A stretch of 64,000 bases of DNA from Lysinibacillus contaminans (lineage in GTDB: Bacteria; Bacillota; Bacilli; Bacillales_A; Planococcaceae): contig NZ_LGRV01000001.1 in the NCBI RefSeq assembly GCF_001278945.1, positions 304,416-368,415 on the forward strand. Direction: 5' to 3'. Under the pieces are notes generated by a model. The model ran no database searches. It was not told the origin of the DNA and saw only the letters and a program-made list of their open reading frames with translations. This document shows, in pieces, positions 35,515 through 44,496 of this stretch (position 1 is its first letter; each line of letters opens with the position of its first letter). The position numbers and the translations under genes are program-made.

Positions 35515-35799
35515 TGTAAGTCTCCTAAGAAATGTTTTCTCTATTTTACCATAGAATAGAGTTTTCTCGAATTAGATCTTGAAGTGATTTGTTGCTTGTG
35601 CAAGTTGGAGCTCATGAATCATTGTTTGTAAGTCCTTTAAAATTATGTAATGAGTGCTTTTATTTATTTCCTACAATGGTCCATAAAAACGCCTATCTTA
35701 TAAAATTAGAAAATGGTAATATTAAGTATTATTTGTATTGTAAATATTTATTAATTTTTGATGACATTTGTAAATCATTTTATGTGAGGTGTTATTAGT

Positions 35800-37410
35800 T
35801 TGATTAATGTATTAGGGGGCATTGGGTTATTTTTACTCGGAATGACGATGCTTACCAATGGCTTGAAAGAATTAGCAGGAGATGCACTGAAAAAATGGCT
35901 GAACCGTTTTACAGGTGGTACGATTACCTCTGTTTTATCGGGGACATTGATGACGATGATTGTTCAATCTTCAACAGCGACAACGTTAATTACGATTGGT
36001 TTTGTTAGTGCAGGTTTGCTAACATTCATACAATCAATTGGTGTCATTATAGGTGCGAATATCGGTAGTACGAGTACAGGGTGGATCATTTCACTTGTCG
36101 GTTTAAAAATTAATATGCAAACGATGTCACTGCCGTTTATCGCACTTGGTGTATTTGTGCAATTACTGGCACCACGTGATTTTAAAGCAGTAGGTGGTAT
36201 TTTAACTGGTTTCGGATTACTATTTTTGGGGATAGATGTGCTGCAAGGGGGGATGGCCTCTGTACAGGACATGATTCCATTTGATTCGTTTAAAGCAGAT
36301 TCAATTAGTGGAAAGCTGATTTTAATCGTACTTGGACTTGTCATGACGGTTATTATGCAGGCATCTAGTGCGGCAATTGCGGCAACATTAACAGCACTAT
36401 ATGCAGGAGCTATTGATTTTGAACAAGCTGCTTATTTAGTAATCGGTCAAAATATTGGCACGACAGCGACAGCGATTTTTGCAGCAATTGGTGCTTCAAC
36501 AGCAGCAAAGCGTACAGCGATGACGCATGTCATGTTTAATGTGGCAACAGCGATACTTGTAACGCTTGGTGCATCGCTGATGTTTTCACTGACAAAAACT
36601 GTGACGACAGCAATTAACGGTAGCTTCGATGCGACACTTGGTATTGCAGTGTTTCATACGCTATTTAGTGTGATTGGTGCAATTATTTTCGTGCCATTTA
36701 TTCGACCATTTGCGCGTTTTATTGAGAGAATAATTCCTGAAAAGGGTAGTTATTTAACACGTAATTTGGATGATAGTGTTGCAAAGGTTCCAGGTGTTGC
36801 GGTTGAGGTTTCGTTCAATACTTTACAGGATATTACGAAGGAACTAACAACGGTTATTGTTTCACTTATTCAGACGAAAAAGATGACGACAGAAGCAGAG
36901 AATAAATTGAATCTAATCGAAGAAGCAATTGAAAAAACACGTGCTTTTATGGATTCGATTCAATCTACCTCTACAAAGGATCGCTATAAGCATATTTCGC
37001 TTTTACATGCGCTTGATCATTTGTATCGTTTGGCAAAAGCGTTACGTGAGCAAAATCCGAATACGCTTCAATTACAGCCAGCTTTAACGGAAAAGTGGTT
37101 GCATGTGTTGGAAGAAGTCCTTGTTACAATTGACGAAGATACACTGCTTCCTCAAATTGCAACGCTTTTACAGGAAACGTCTGCAGAAATGGCTGCTGAA
37201 CGACGTGATAAGCGAATTGCATATTTTGAGCGTTCTGTGGCAAATGCAGCGGAGCTAGAGGTGACAGTATCGAAGGTTGAAGCGTTATTATGGCTTGATC
37301 GTCTTGTATATCATTACTGGCGTTCAACCGCACGTTTAGCAGAGTATCAAACAGCAACGAAAAAAAGTAAGCACGGGGAAGCAACGAAGAACTTTGCCTT
37401 AATGGATTAA
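35800..37410 (+). CDS. Na/Pi cotransporter family protein (NptA/YjbB-like)
   Basis: A 536-residue membrane protein for sodium-coupled phosphate movement. The start is TTG at 35800, eight bases after GTGAGGTG. Residues 1-310 contain two inverted QSSS-type repeats: MTMIVQSSTATTLITIGFVS near 48 and VIMQASSAAIAATLTALYAG near 183, each with a GQNIGTT/GANIGST sequence after it. Residues about 340-520 are a PhoU-like helical domain. The length fits the family. Monocistronic with its own terminator. Confidence 0.88.
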   Translation: MINVLGGIGLFLLGMTMLTNGLKELAGDALKKWLNRFTGGTITSVLSGTLMTMIVQSSTATTLITIGFVSAGLLTFIQSIGVIIGANIGSTSTGWIISLVGLKINMQTMSLPFIALGVFVQLLAPRDFKAVGGILTGFGLLFLGIDVLQGGMASVQDMIPFDSFKADSISGKLILIVLGLVMTVIMQASSAAIAATLTALYAGAIDFEQAAYLVIGQNIGTTATAIFAAIGASTAAKRTAMTHVMFNVATAILVTLGASLMFSLTKTVTTAINGSFDATLGIAVFHTLFSVIGAIIFVPFIRPFARFIERIIPEKGSYLTRNLDDSVAKVPGVAVEVSFNTLQDITKELTTVIVSLIQTKKMTTEAENKLNLIEEAIEKTRAFMDSIQSTSTKDRYKHISLLHALDHLYRLAKALREQNPNTLQLQPALTEKWLHVLEEVLVTIDEDTLLPQIATLLQETSAEMAAERRDKRIAYFERSVANAAELEVTVSKVEALLWLDRLVYHYWRSTARLAEYQTATKKSKHGEATKNFALMD

Positions 37411-37411
37411 G

Positions 37412-37452
37412 AAAATACCCGCTCCCAATAAAGTGAGAGCGGGTATTTTTTA
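37412..37452 (+). terminator. Rho-independent terminator
   Basis: AAAATACCCGCTC pairs with GAGCGGGTATTTTTT right after the Na/Pi gene. Confidence 0.85.
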
Positions 37453-37549
37453 TAGTGTCTTGGCATCGGTATGCAGGATTCTTAAGTTCAAACTATATAA
37501 TAAAAGTTGTTATGACAATTATTTGTATGAATATGAAGGAGGATGTTTT

Positions 37550-37996
37550 ATGGTTCAACATACTTTTAAGATGGAGTTAAAATGGGACGATGGACGAAAT
37601 GGCTCAGGAGTCCTACAAGCGACAAAGCTGCGAAGTGAAATTTCCATACCACAGGAAATGGGTGGTCCAGGTATAGGAACAAATCCTGATGAAATGTTAC
37701 TTGGTGCAGCAGCAACTTGCTATTTAATAACATTCGCAACATTGCTAGAGAATTCTGGAATTAAAGTCGAGCGTTTGTCGATGCAAGCTGAAGGGATTGT
37801 CGATGTGACGAATGGTGTTTTTACATATGAGAAAATACTGCATAAGCCACATGTTTTGTTAGAAACTGCAACAGAACGTGAAAAAGAGCGAGTAATGAGA
37901 ATAGCTAAAAAAGCAGAGCAGACATGCATGATAAGTAAGGCGTTAAAAGGAAATGTGAGTATTGAATGCTCTGTAAATATTGAACAGGTAAGATGA
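37550..37996 (+). CDS. OsmC family protein
   Basis: A 148-residue member of the OsmC/Ohr peroxiredoxin-like family, which reduces organic hydroperoxides. The ATG at 37550 has AAGGAGG seven bases upstream; the longer frame from 37433 has no such site. The two reactive cysteines lie in GAAATCYLITFATLLENSG near residue 62 and KKAEQTCMISKALKG near 125. It is a single gene followed by a hairpin at 37991-38022. Confidence 0.87.
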   Translation: MVQHTFKMELKWDDGRNGSGVLQATKLRSEISIPQEMGGPGIGTNPDEMLLGAAATCYLITFATLLENSGIKVERLSMQAEGIVDVTNGVFTYEKILHKPHVLLETATEREKERVMRIAKKAEQTCMISKALKGNVSIECSVNIEQVR

Positions 37997-38022
37997 TTAC
38001 TATAATGTAGTCATCTTTTTTT
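37991..38022 (+). terminator. Rho-independent terminator
   Basis: GATGATTAC and GTAGTCATC arms around TATAAT, then TTTTTTT. It overlaps the OsmC stop codon. Confidence 0.75.
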
Positions 38023-38120
38023 GTCAGATTTACACTGTATTAACTTTGCTTAAAATAGTTCTAATAATGTTCAAATCGAATATATAAGTGATAAGCGCTA
38101 AAAATAGGAAGGTTGATGCC

Positions 38121-38756
38121 ATGGATAAACAAGCAACCCTAATTGATTCTTTTTACGGTCAATATGGGAAAAGGGTTTTTGATATAACAGTAGCCCTTAT
38201 TTTACTACTTATTACATTACCTTTTATGTTTATTGTCTTACTAGTTTTACTGATAACTACCGGTCGGCCTGTTTTTTTCACACAAACAAGAACGGGTATT
38301 CACGAACAGCATTTCATGATTTGGAAGTTACGAACAATGGAGATGCGCACAGTCTCACTAGATTTACCCATCATGGATGCTAATGGTATCCCGGACGATT
38401 ACTTTCATAAAACAGCTCCCGATGCACGTGTTACAAAAGTGGGGGCTGTACTTCGGAAGTTAAGCATTGATGAAATTCCACAACTCATTAATGTATTAAA
38501 GGGGGATATGAGCATTGTTGGACCAAGACCGGAAATTCCGGCGATTACAAATGCTTATAATGCTTTACAGGCAGAGCGTTTAGAGGTGAAACCTGGTTTG
38601 ACAGGACTTGCACAAATAAATGGAAGATCGGATATTTCACACGGACAAAAAATTAACTACGATTTACAGTATGTTGAAAAATATAGCCTATGGTTAGATA
38701 TTAAAATTGTTGCAAAAACTTTTTATGTTGTGTTAGCAAGAACTGGAGCCTACTAA
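38121..38756 (+). CDS. Bacterial sugar transferase (undecaprenyl-phosphate sugar phosphotransferase)
   Basis: A 211-residue membrane enzyme that moves a sugar-1-phosphate onto undecaprenyl phosphate, the first step of an exopolysaccharide or glycan unit. The ATG at 38121 is eight bases after AGGAAGG. One hydrophobic hairpin (VALILLLITLPFMFIVLLVL) anchors it near residue 22. The catalytic block includes FTQTRTGIHEQHFMIWKLRT, KLSIDEIPQLINVLKGDMSI, VGPRPE and VKPGLTGLAQINGR. It heads the polysaccharide genes that follow. Confidence 0.9.
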   Translation: MDKQATLIDSFYGQYGKRVFDITVALILLLITLPFMFIVLLVLLITTGRPVFFTQTRTGIHEQHFMIWKLRTMEMRTVSLDLPIMDANGIPDDYFHKTAPDARVTKVGAVLRKLSIDEIPQLINVLKGDMSIVGPRPEIPAITNAYNALQAERLEVKPGLTGLAQINGRSDISHGQKINYDLQYVEKYSLWLDIKIVAKTFYVVLARTGAY

Positions 38757-39021
38757 CAGATATGAGGAGAAAGTTGGAGTGTCAATGTGTAAATAGTAGA
38801 TTATGAACATAGTTTTCTCATCAGGACGTGATGACAGCAATCTTCATCGTAATCTGTACTTGGCTATATATAGAAGTGTTATCTGTAAATACAAATATTG
38901 ATATATAGCCATAAATAGTGGCGACATTATTTATGGCATTTTACATTTTCACAAATGTATTATAAAACGCTACATGTCTTTGAGCGAGCATCTGCGAAAA
39001 TAGGTTGAAAAGGGGATTAAA

Positions 39022-40695
39022 CTGCAGATATTACGAATTCAAACAGTAAGGGAACTCCCGTTTTATAAAGTTTTTTGGGATGGGATTTTAGAAGCTGAAC
39101 AAAATGATAATCCGTTTATCGAATTTGCTTGGTTCTATAAATGGTGGCAAATTGTAGGTGCCAATGAGCAAGTAGTAGTGTATGCCGTAAAAAAAGATAA
39201 TGATATTATAGGATTTTTCCCATTTAGCATAAAAAAGAAATGGGGCATCAATGTATTTTCATTCACTGGAGAAAACATCGCCAATTACTCCGGCTTTATT
39301 GTGAAAAAGGAGTGGTTGATGCAGGCTGTTTCTTTTGTGTTCGATGAAATATCGAAGCGACATCGTCATGTCCTTTTTTCGTTTCATGGATTACTGGAAA
39401 GTGGACTTTCTTCTAAAATAATTGAACAGTATTTTATTGAACGACAAACGCACATGAGTATTTTTCGTGTTGTAACACCATATCTCGCCCTTGGACAAAC
39501 TGATTTTTCAACGTATTTCAATAACAGAAGAAAAATGCATGGGGTGGACCGACGCGAGAAAAAGTTGCGGAAGTTGGGCTCATTAAGTTGCAAGACACCC
39601 GAGCAAGATGAGCTTTGGCAAATGTTTAAGTTATATGATAGACGTTGGTCAAAAGAAATTGATATGAGTGGTTTTACAGTTGGTAAGAAGAAAGAGTTTT
39701 TTGAGCAACTAGTGCTAATTGAAGACGAGGCTTTACAAATAGAGGTTGATGTACTGGTTTTTGAAAATCAGTGGATTGCGTTTACGTATGGTATTTGTTG
39801 TAGAGGTCGCTATGTTACGTATGCTCTTGGTTATGAGCCGAATTTTAATATATTTGAAGTAGGACGTTTACTCAATCAAGAAACGATGAAACGTACCTTT
39901 TCAGAGGAGTACAAAGTCTTCGATTTTAGCATAGGCTATGAGCCAGATAAATTTGATTGGCATACAGATATTGATTTTACGAGAAAAATTCTTGCTAGTG
40001 GTGAGACGAAGCGTGCAAAGCTATTGCATATTTGTTTAGCAACAAAAGCACGTGTGAAAGAAATGCTTAAAAGTAGTCGGCGAATCGTAGAGTGGAAGCG
40101 TAATGTCTGGGGGCAATTGCGTTATTTAGTAAAACGAGGTCATATGAAAGATTGGTTACACTATGTACAAAAACTATTTGGACAAGTTTTTAGCTTTAAG
40201 CATGTGGATTTATATGAATTACCTGGGTCTTCATTAACTATGCTCCATCGACAAGTCGGGCAACTTTATGATGAAATGCAGATTCAAGAGGCGATGAAAC
40301 TAGAGCAGGATAATTTAGTTTCACTCTTTTATAAAGGTTTTACCGTCTATAAAGATTGTTTTGCTAAAACAAGTAACTATGCTTTTGCTCTGCATGCGCA
40401 TCAATGGAACGTGGATGCTTTGCAAATTGTCGAGCCTCTACCGAAGCACACATACTTTTTAGCACATGGTGACGATCAAAATATCGATGTAATTACAGCT
40501 TTTTTTCAAAAAATAAAGCCAACAAAAGCACTTTGGGTAACAGCAGGCTTTTGGCAATGGAAGAAGCGAAGACGCTTACAAAAACTAGGCTATAAGCGTA
40601 TTTTCCACATGAAACATATGAAATGTGGTCACTTTGAACGTAGTAGGGTTAAAAATTATTCAGAGAATGGGGGAGGCATTCATTTTATCAATTAG
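39022..40695 (+). CDS. CelD/BcsL-like GNAT acyltransferase, probably with a CTG start
   Basis: A roughly 557-residue protein for modifying a polysaccharide or its precursor. A GTG at 39178 has no ribosome binding site and would cut the domain. The frame is open back to a stop at 39001, and AAAAGGGG (39008-39015) lies six bases before a CTG at 39022. The extra residues fit the family (FYKVFWDGILEAEQ then NPFIEFAWFYKWW). The GNAT_6 domain continues with RRKMHGVDRREKKLRKLG near 170 and FDFSIGYEPDKFDWHT near 305. The C-terminal 200 residues are a second, unrecognised domain. The CTG start is inference. Confidence 0.75.
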   Translation: MQILRIQTVRELPFYKVFWDGILEAEQNDNPFIEFAWFYKWWQIVGANEQVVVYAVKKDNDIIGFFPFSIKKKWGINVFSFTGENIANYSGFIVKKEWLMQAVSFVFDEISKRHRHVLFSFHGLLESGLSSKIIEQYFIERQTHMSIFRVVTPYLALGQTDFSTYFNNRRKMHGVDRREKKLRKLGSLSCKTPEQDELWQMFKLYDRRWSKEIDMSGFTVGKKKEFFEQLVLIEDEALQIEVDVLVFENQWIAFTYGICCRGRYVTYALGYEPNFNIFEVGRLLNQETMKRTFSEEYKVFDFSIGYEPDKFDWHTDIDFTRKILASGETKRAKLLHICLATKARVKEMLKSSRRIVEWKRNVWGQLRYLVKRGHMKDWLHYVQKLFGQVFSFKHVDLYELPGSSLTMLHRQVGQLYDEMQIQEAMKLEQDNLVSLFYKGFTVYKDCFAKTSNYAFALHAHQWNVDALQIVEPLPKHTYFLAHGDDQNIDVITAFFQKIKPTKALWVTAGFWQWKKRRRLQKLGYKRIFHMKHMKCGHFERSRVKNYSENGGGIHFIN

Positions 40696-41434
40696 CCGAA
40701 AGCGCTGGAGTATGGTAACTCAGCATATTTATTTTGCAGATAAGCCTACTGCTGCCAGAAAAAAAATGAAGCTAGTTAGGCATGTACATTCTTTAATACC
40801 AAGCAGGAAATTAGCAAGAAGTGAAACGGCACACATTTATTTGACACAAGATGAAGGAATGTTGCGTGCAGCTATGTCCATAAGAAATCTGCAAATGATC
40901 GAGCAAGCAGAAAAGGAACCTTATCAAGTGATTTTGCATGAAGAGCCTACGTTTGAAAACCTCCGAGATTTTCAGAAGTTTTATAATCAAATTGCTAAAG
41001 AAAAAAAAATCGAGCAAATTAGTCGACCCCATATGGACACCTTCAAATTATTAGCAAGCGAAAAGGCGTTGTTATTAACGGAAGTGCGCAGTGAATGTGG
41101 ACAATCACTTTGTTACAGTCTTGATGTTGTGCATGCTAAAAAAGCGATGTCTTACTATGTGGCGACAAGTACCCTGTTTTTAAAGCCTGAACATTTGAAA
41201 CAGCCTATTCGATACGCACACTGTTTTTTATTGTGGCATAATTTACTGTATTTAAAAAGTCATGGTTACGAAGTATATGATATGGGTGAGTTAACAAATG
41301 AAGTAGCTATTAGGGAATTTAAGCTTGGCTTTGGTGGTCAAATTGTAGATGTATATTCAGGTTATATTGCTCAATCAAAAATAAGTGCACTGTTATTAGG
41401 GGTACAACGGTGGAGGAAGCAACAATCGAGTTAA
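40667..41434 (+). CDS. FemAB/GNAT-like acyltransferase
   Basis: A protein of about 255 residues from ATG 40667, or about 240 from ATG 40712. The strong GGGGGAGG at 40669-40676 overlaps the first start and points to a start near 40682 (ATT), so the exact start is unsettled. It overlaps the preceding gene. The C-terminal part reads YAHCFLLWHNLLYLKSHGYE, then YDMGELTNEVAIREFKLGFG, the end of a GNAT fold like those of FemAB and capsule-locus acetyltransferases. Likely partner of the upstream CelD-like protein in decorating a surface glycan. Confidence 0.7.
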   Translation: MGEAFILSISRKRWSMVTQHIYFADKPTAARKKMKLVRHVHSLIPSRKLARSETAHIYLTQDEGMLRAAMSIRNLQMIEQAEKEPYQVILHEEPTFENLRDFQKFYNQIAKEKKIEQISRPHMDTFKLLASEKALLLTEVRSECGQSLCYSLDVVHAKKAMSYYVATSTLFLKPEHLKQPIRYAHCFLLWHNLLYLKSHGYEVYDMGELTNEVAIREFKLGFGGQIVDVYSGYIAQSKISALLLGVQRWRKQQSS

Positions 41435-41928
41435 ATGATGCTGGGCTAGTCATTACTGACGATCAAATAGCGGAAATCAAGTCTATCGTTTTTCCACGTA
41501 ACCAAGCGAACATGTAGTATTTTACTGCTTGTTTAGAAGCTGGACTTTTGTGTTATCGTGGGAATGAAGAACATATATTATACAAGGTAACAAAATTTGC
41601 GAAAGAAAATATGCAACTCAAGATTGCTAAATGGCTGGGTACTTACTTGAATATCTCTGGATATCATATTATGTGACTTGCGGATCTGTAAAAAGAGCCA
41701 TTCATTCATGTTCAATCAAGTGCTTTTCTAAGACCTTATTGTGCTTTGTTCAGTGGGTTAGAACACTTAAAAATAAAGCGCATTAAGGTGGGGATGCATG
41801 GGGCGGCCGAGGAGGGGGCTTATTATCATTTATGGTGGCATCCCCGTAATTTTGGCAAGAATACGGGTGGAAATCTAGCGATGCTTGAGAAATTATTGCA
41901 GTATCACAAAGTATCTCTAAAAGATTAA
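41410..41928 (+). pseudogene. Polysaccharide deacetylase remnant
   Basis: A single frame from GTG 41410 reads IAEIKSIVFPRNQANM, stop at 41515, YFTACLEAGLLCYRGNEEHI, then GTYLNISGYHIM, stops at 41674 and 41689, HVQSSAFLRPYCALFSGLEH and GAYYHLWWHPRNFGKNTGGN. This is the C-terminal half of a capsule-locus polysaccharide deacetylase, whose family has FPRNQVN, CYRGNE and H(L/I)WWHPHNFG. The NodB catalytic half (TFDDG) is missing. With three in-frame stops it is dead. It overlaps the previous gene by 25 bases as in a former operon. Confidence 0.82.
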
Positions 41929-42121
41929 AATTTTCAAAGCTACTCCATGCTAGAAGTAGCGATGCTTTGCGGGCAATAACATTTCTACATTAGAAATGTT
42001 ATTGTTTTTTTACGTTTCGAGAAAAGTTTATGTGAATAAGAGGGAATTTAATGGGAGATGCCGAAATTGTTAGTTACAAAAGTATAGTGTTTAGCATAAG
42101 AAACAAATGGGGGAGTTATGG

Positions 42122-43393
42122 ATGACGGAGATGACACAAAAACCAATTTGGATTCAAAATATTTCACAGTTAGTGACCCTTTCAAGTAAGAAAAAGGGGC
42201 CGCGTGTCCGGGAAGAGATGAGAGAGTTAGGCATTATTGAAGGTGGAAGTGTTTGGATTGAGAACGGTATTATTCAGGATGTCGGCACAACGCGCCAAAT
42301 GATCATGAGATATTTATCACGGGCAAAAGAGGCAGAGATTGTGGATGCGACGGGTAAAATTGTGACACCAGGACTAATTGATCCACATACACATGTGGTA
42401 TTCGGTGGAAGTCGTGAGAATGAGTTTGAAATGCGTATGGAGGGTGCTAGCTATATGGATATCATGAATGCTGGGGGAGGTATTCATGCGACAACGCGAA
42501 AAATGCGCACATTATCAGAGGAGCATATTTTCAATCAGACGGCAAGGCGCCTAGACTTATTTTTACAGCATGGAGTGACAACGCTAGAAAGTAAAAGCGG
42601 TTACGGATTAGATTTAGAAAATGAGCTCAAGCAATTACGTGTCATGCAAAGATTACATAAAAAGCATCCAGTTGACATTATACCGACATTTATGGGTGCA
42701 CATGCAGTACCAGAAGAATATCAGGGCAACCCAGATGCATATGTCGATTTAGTTATTGAAGAGATGATTCCTGCTGTCGTACAAGAGGGCTTAGCAAAGT
42801 TCATTGACGTTTTCTGTGAGGTGGATGTCTTTACACCGGAACAGTCCGAACGTATTTTACAGGCTGGTAAGGCACATGGACTGATTCCTAAAATTCACGC
42901 AGATGAAATTGAAGAGAATCAAGGGGCACACGTGGCAGCAAAAGTTGGCGCTATTTCGGCGGAGCATTTACTGAAGGTATCAGATGAGGGGATTGCGGAG
43001 CTTGCAAAAGCTGGTGTGATAGCATGCCTATTGCCGGCGACTGCGCTGTATTTAGGTGAGAAACCCGCACGTGCGCGAGATATTATTGATGCGGGTGTAC
43101 CTGTCGCTATCTCAACAGATTGTAATCCAGGCTCATCGCCTACTATTTCAATGCCGCTGGTTATGAATTTAGCGTGTATTATGATGAAAATGACACCGGC
43201 AGAAAGCTTGTGTGCTGCAACCTATAATGCGGCTTGCGCACTACAAATTGAAGATCGTGTTGGTTCAATTGAGGTGGGGAAGCAAGCGGATTTAGTATTA
43301 TGGGATGTGCATAATCACCAAAAGTTGCATTATATCTTTGGTGTTAACCATGTGAAAACAGTATGGAAAAATGGTGTGAAGGTGGTCGGTTAA
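42122..43393 (+). CDS. hutI: Imidazolonepropionase
   Basis: Third enzyme of histidine breakdown: opens imidazolone-5-propionate to formiminoglutamate. The ATG at 42122 lies seven bases after GGGGAG; ATG 42107 overlaps that site. The 423-residue length matches B. subtilis HutI (421). Metal-site motifs: TPGLIDPHTHVVFGGSRENE near residue 80, GAHAVPEEY near 190, IHADEIEENQGA near 257 and AISTDCNPGSSPT near 330. Followed one base later by hutG. hutH and hutU are not in the window. Confidence 0.95.
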   Translation: MTEMTQKPIWIQNISQLVTLSSKKKGPRVREEMRELGIIEGGSVWIENGIIQDVGTTRQMIMRYLSRAKEAEIVDATGKIVTPGLIDPHTHVVFGGSRENEFEMRMEGASYMDIMNAGGGIHATTRKMRTLSEEHIFNQTARRLDLFLQHGVTTLESKSGYGLDLENELKQLRVMQRLHKKHPVDIIPTFMGAHAVPEEYQGNPDAYVDLVIEEMIPAVVQEGLAKFIDVFCEVDVFTPEQSERILQAGKAHGLIPKIHADEIEENQGAHVAAKVGAISAEHLLKVSDEGIAELAKAGVIACLLPATALYLGEKPARARDIIDAGVPVAISTDCNPGSSPTISMPLVMNLACIMMKMTPAESLCAATYNAACALQIEDRVGSIEVGKQADLVLWDVHNHQKLHYIFGVNHVKTVWKNGVKVVG

Positions 43394-43394
43394 T

Positions 43395-44366
43395 ATGTTC
43401 ATAAAGCCGCAATGTTGTTGGGAAGAAAGCAAAGGCTCAGGCTTACATCAATGGATTAAGCAGAAAGAAAAACCACATCCAAGTGACGTGGATGTAATCG
43501 TATACGGTTCATTGTTATCGTATACAAACGACATAACGAAAACAGCGCAGTACCCAAATGCTTTTCGTCGTGCTTGGCCAAATTTCCAATCCTATAATTT
43601 AGACGAACAAATAAACTTACGTGCATTATCAGTTGTGGATATTGGAGATGTAGCCATTCACCCTACTGATAAAATGCTGTCTCATTCTGCAGTAGAAGCG
43701 GCGGCTGAAAATTTGTGTGTGACGTACCCCAAAAGCTTTACATGCTTAATTGGAGGAGACCATTGGATGACTGCCTGTTCACTACGCGGCATTAAAAATG
43801 CCCATCCACAAGAGCGAATCGGTATTATTCAACTTGATACACATTTAGATGTGCACAACAGTGAGGAAGCCGGACTAGGCAATAAATCGCCAATGCATCA
43901 GTTGGTTGAGGCAGGCATCGTAGAAGGGAAGCATATTTATAATCTTGGTTTGCACGGCTTTTTTAATTCGCCAGAAATGATACATTATGCGCGTGAGCAA
44001 GGGGTACATATGATTACTCTAAAGCAAATGCGTCGAGATGGCCTTCAGTTAACGGTACGTGAAATACTACGTCAGCTTATGTATGAGGTAGATCGTATTT
44101 ACGTATCGGTGGATTTAGATGTGCTCGATAATCCATTCGTACCAGATGTGTCGGCCGCCGCTCCAGGTGGTTTAACAGCATATGAATTATTTGATATATT
44201 AAAACTGATTGGTGAAAATGAAGGGGTACGTCACCTTGATTTTGTTTGTGCGGATTCAAAAGATGATGAGCTGCATCAAACAACGGTAAAAACGGGTATA
44301 ACGGCATTTTTAAATTGGCTTACGGGTATTCAGCTAGACAATCATCAGCGCATCCAAAAAAAATAG
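43395..44366 (+). CDS. hutG: Formimidoylglutamase
   Basis: Ureohydrolase-type enzyme that splits formiminoglutamate to glutamate and formamide, ending the histidine pathway. 323 residues, against 319 in B. subtilis. The two-manganese site is visible as GGDHWMTA near residue 117, IQLDTHLDVHN near 144 and VSVDLDVLDNPFVPDVSAA near 236. It starts one base after the hutI stop with AGGTGG as ribosome binding site, so hutIG is one operon here. A terminator follows. Confidence 0.93.
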   Translation: MFIKPQCCWEESKGSGLHQWIKQKEKPHPSDVDVIVYGSLLSYTNDITKTAQYPNAFRRAWPNFQSYNLDEQINLRALSVVDIGDVAIHPTDKMLSHSAVEAAAENLCVTYPKSFTCLIGGDHWMTACSLRGIKNAHPQERIGIIQLDTHLDVHNSEEAGLGNKSPMHQLVEAGIVEGKHIYNLGLHGFFNSPEMIHYAREQGVHMITLKQMRRDGLQLTVREILRQLMYEVDRIYVSVDLDVLDNPFVPDVSAAAPGGLTAYELFDILKLIGENEGVRHLDFVCADSKDDELHQTTVKTGITAFLNWLTGIQLDNHQRIQKK

Positions 44367-44408
44367 GAACAGCAGGCTAAGGACGTATTCCATAGCCTGC
44401 TGTTTCTA
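44367..44408 (+). terminator. hutIG terminator
   Basis: AACAGCAGGCTA pairs with TAGCCTGCTGTT, followed by TCTATTT. Confidence 0.8.
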
Positions 44409-44496
44409 TTTCATGTAAGAAGAATGTCTATTAACAGCGTAGTTCAATCATTGTTTGCTATAATACAAGAATGATTGATAGAGAGGATTTTCAACG

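Noticed and set aside
35589-35798. 69-codon plus-strand frame before the Na/Pi gene
   Set aside because: No ribosome binding site, no family resemblance, abnormal composition.
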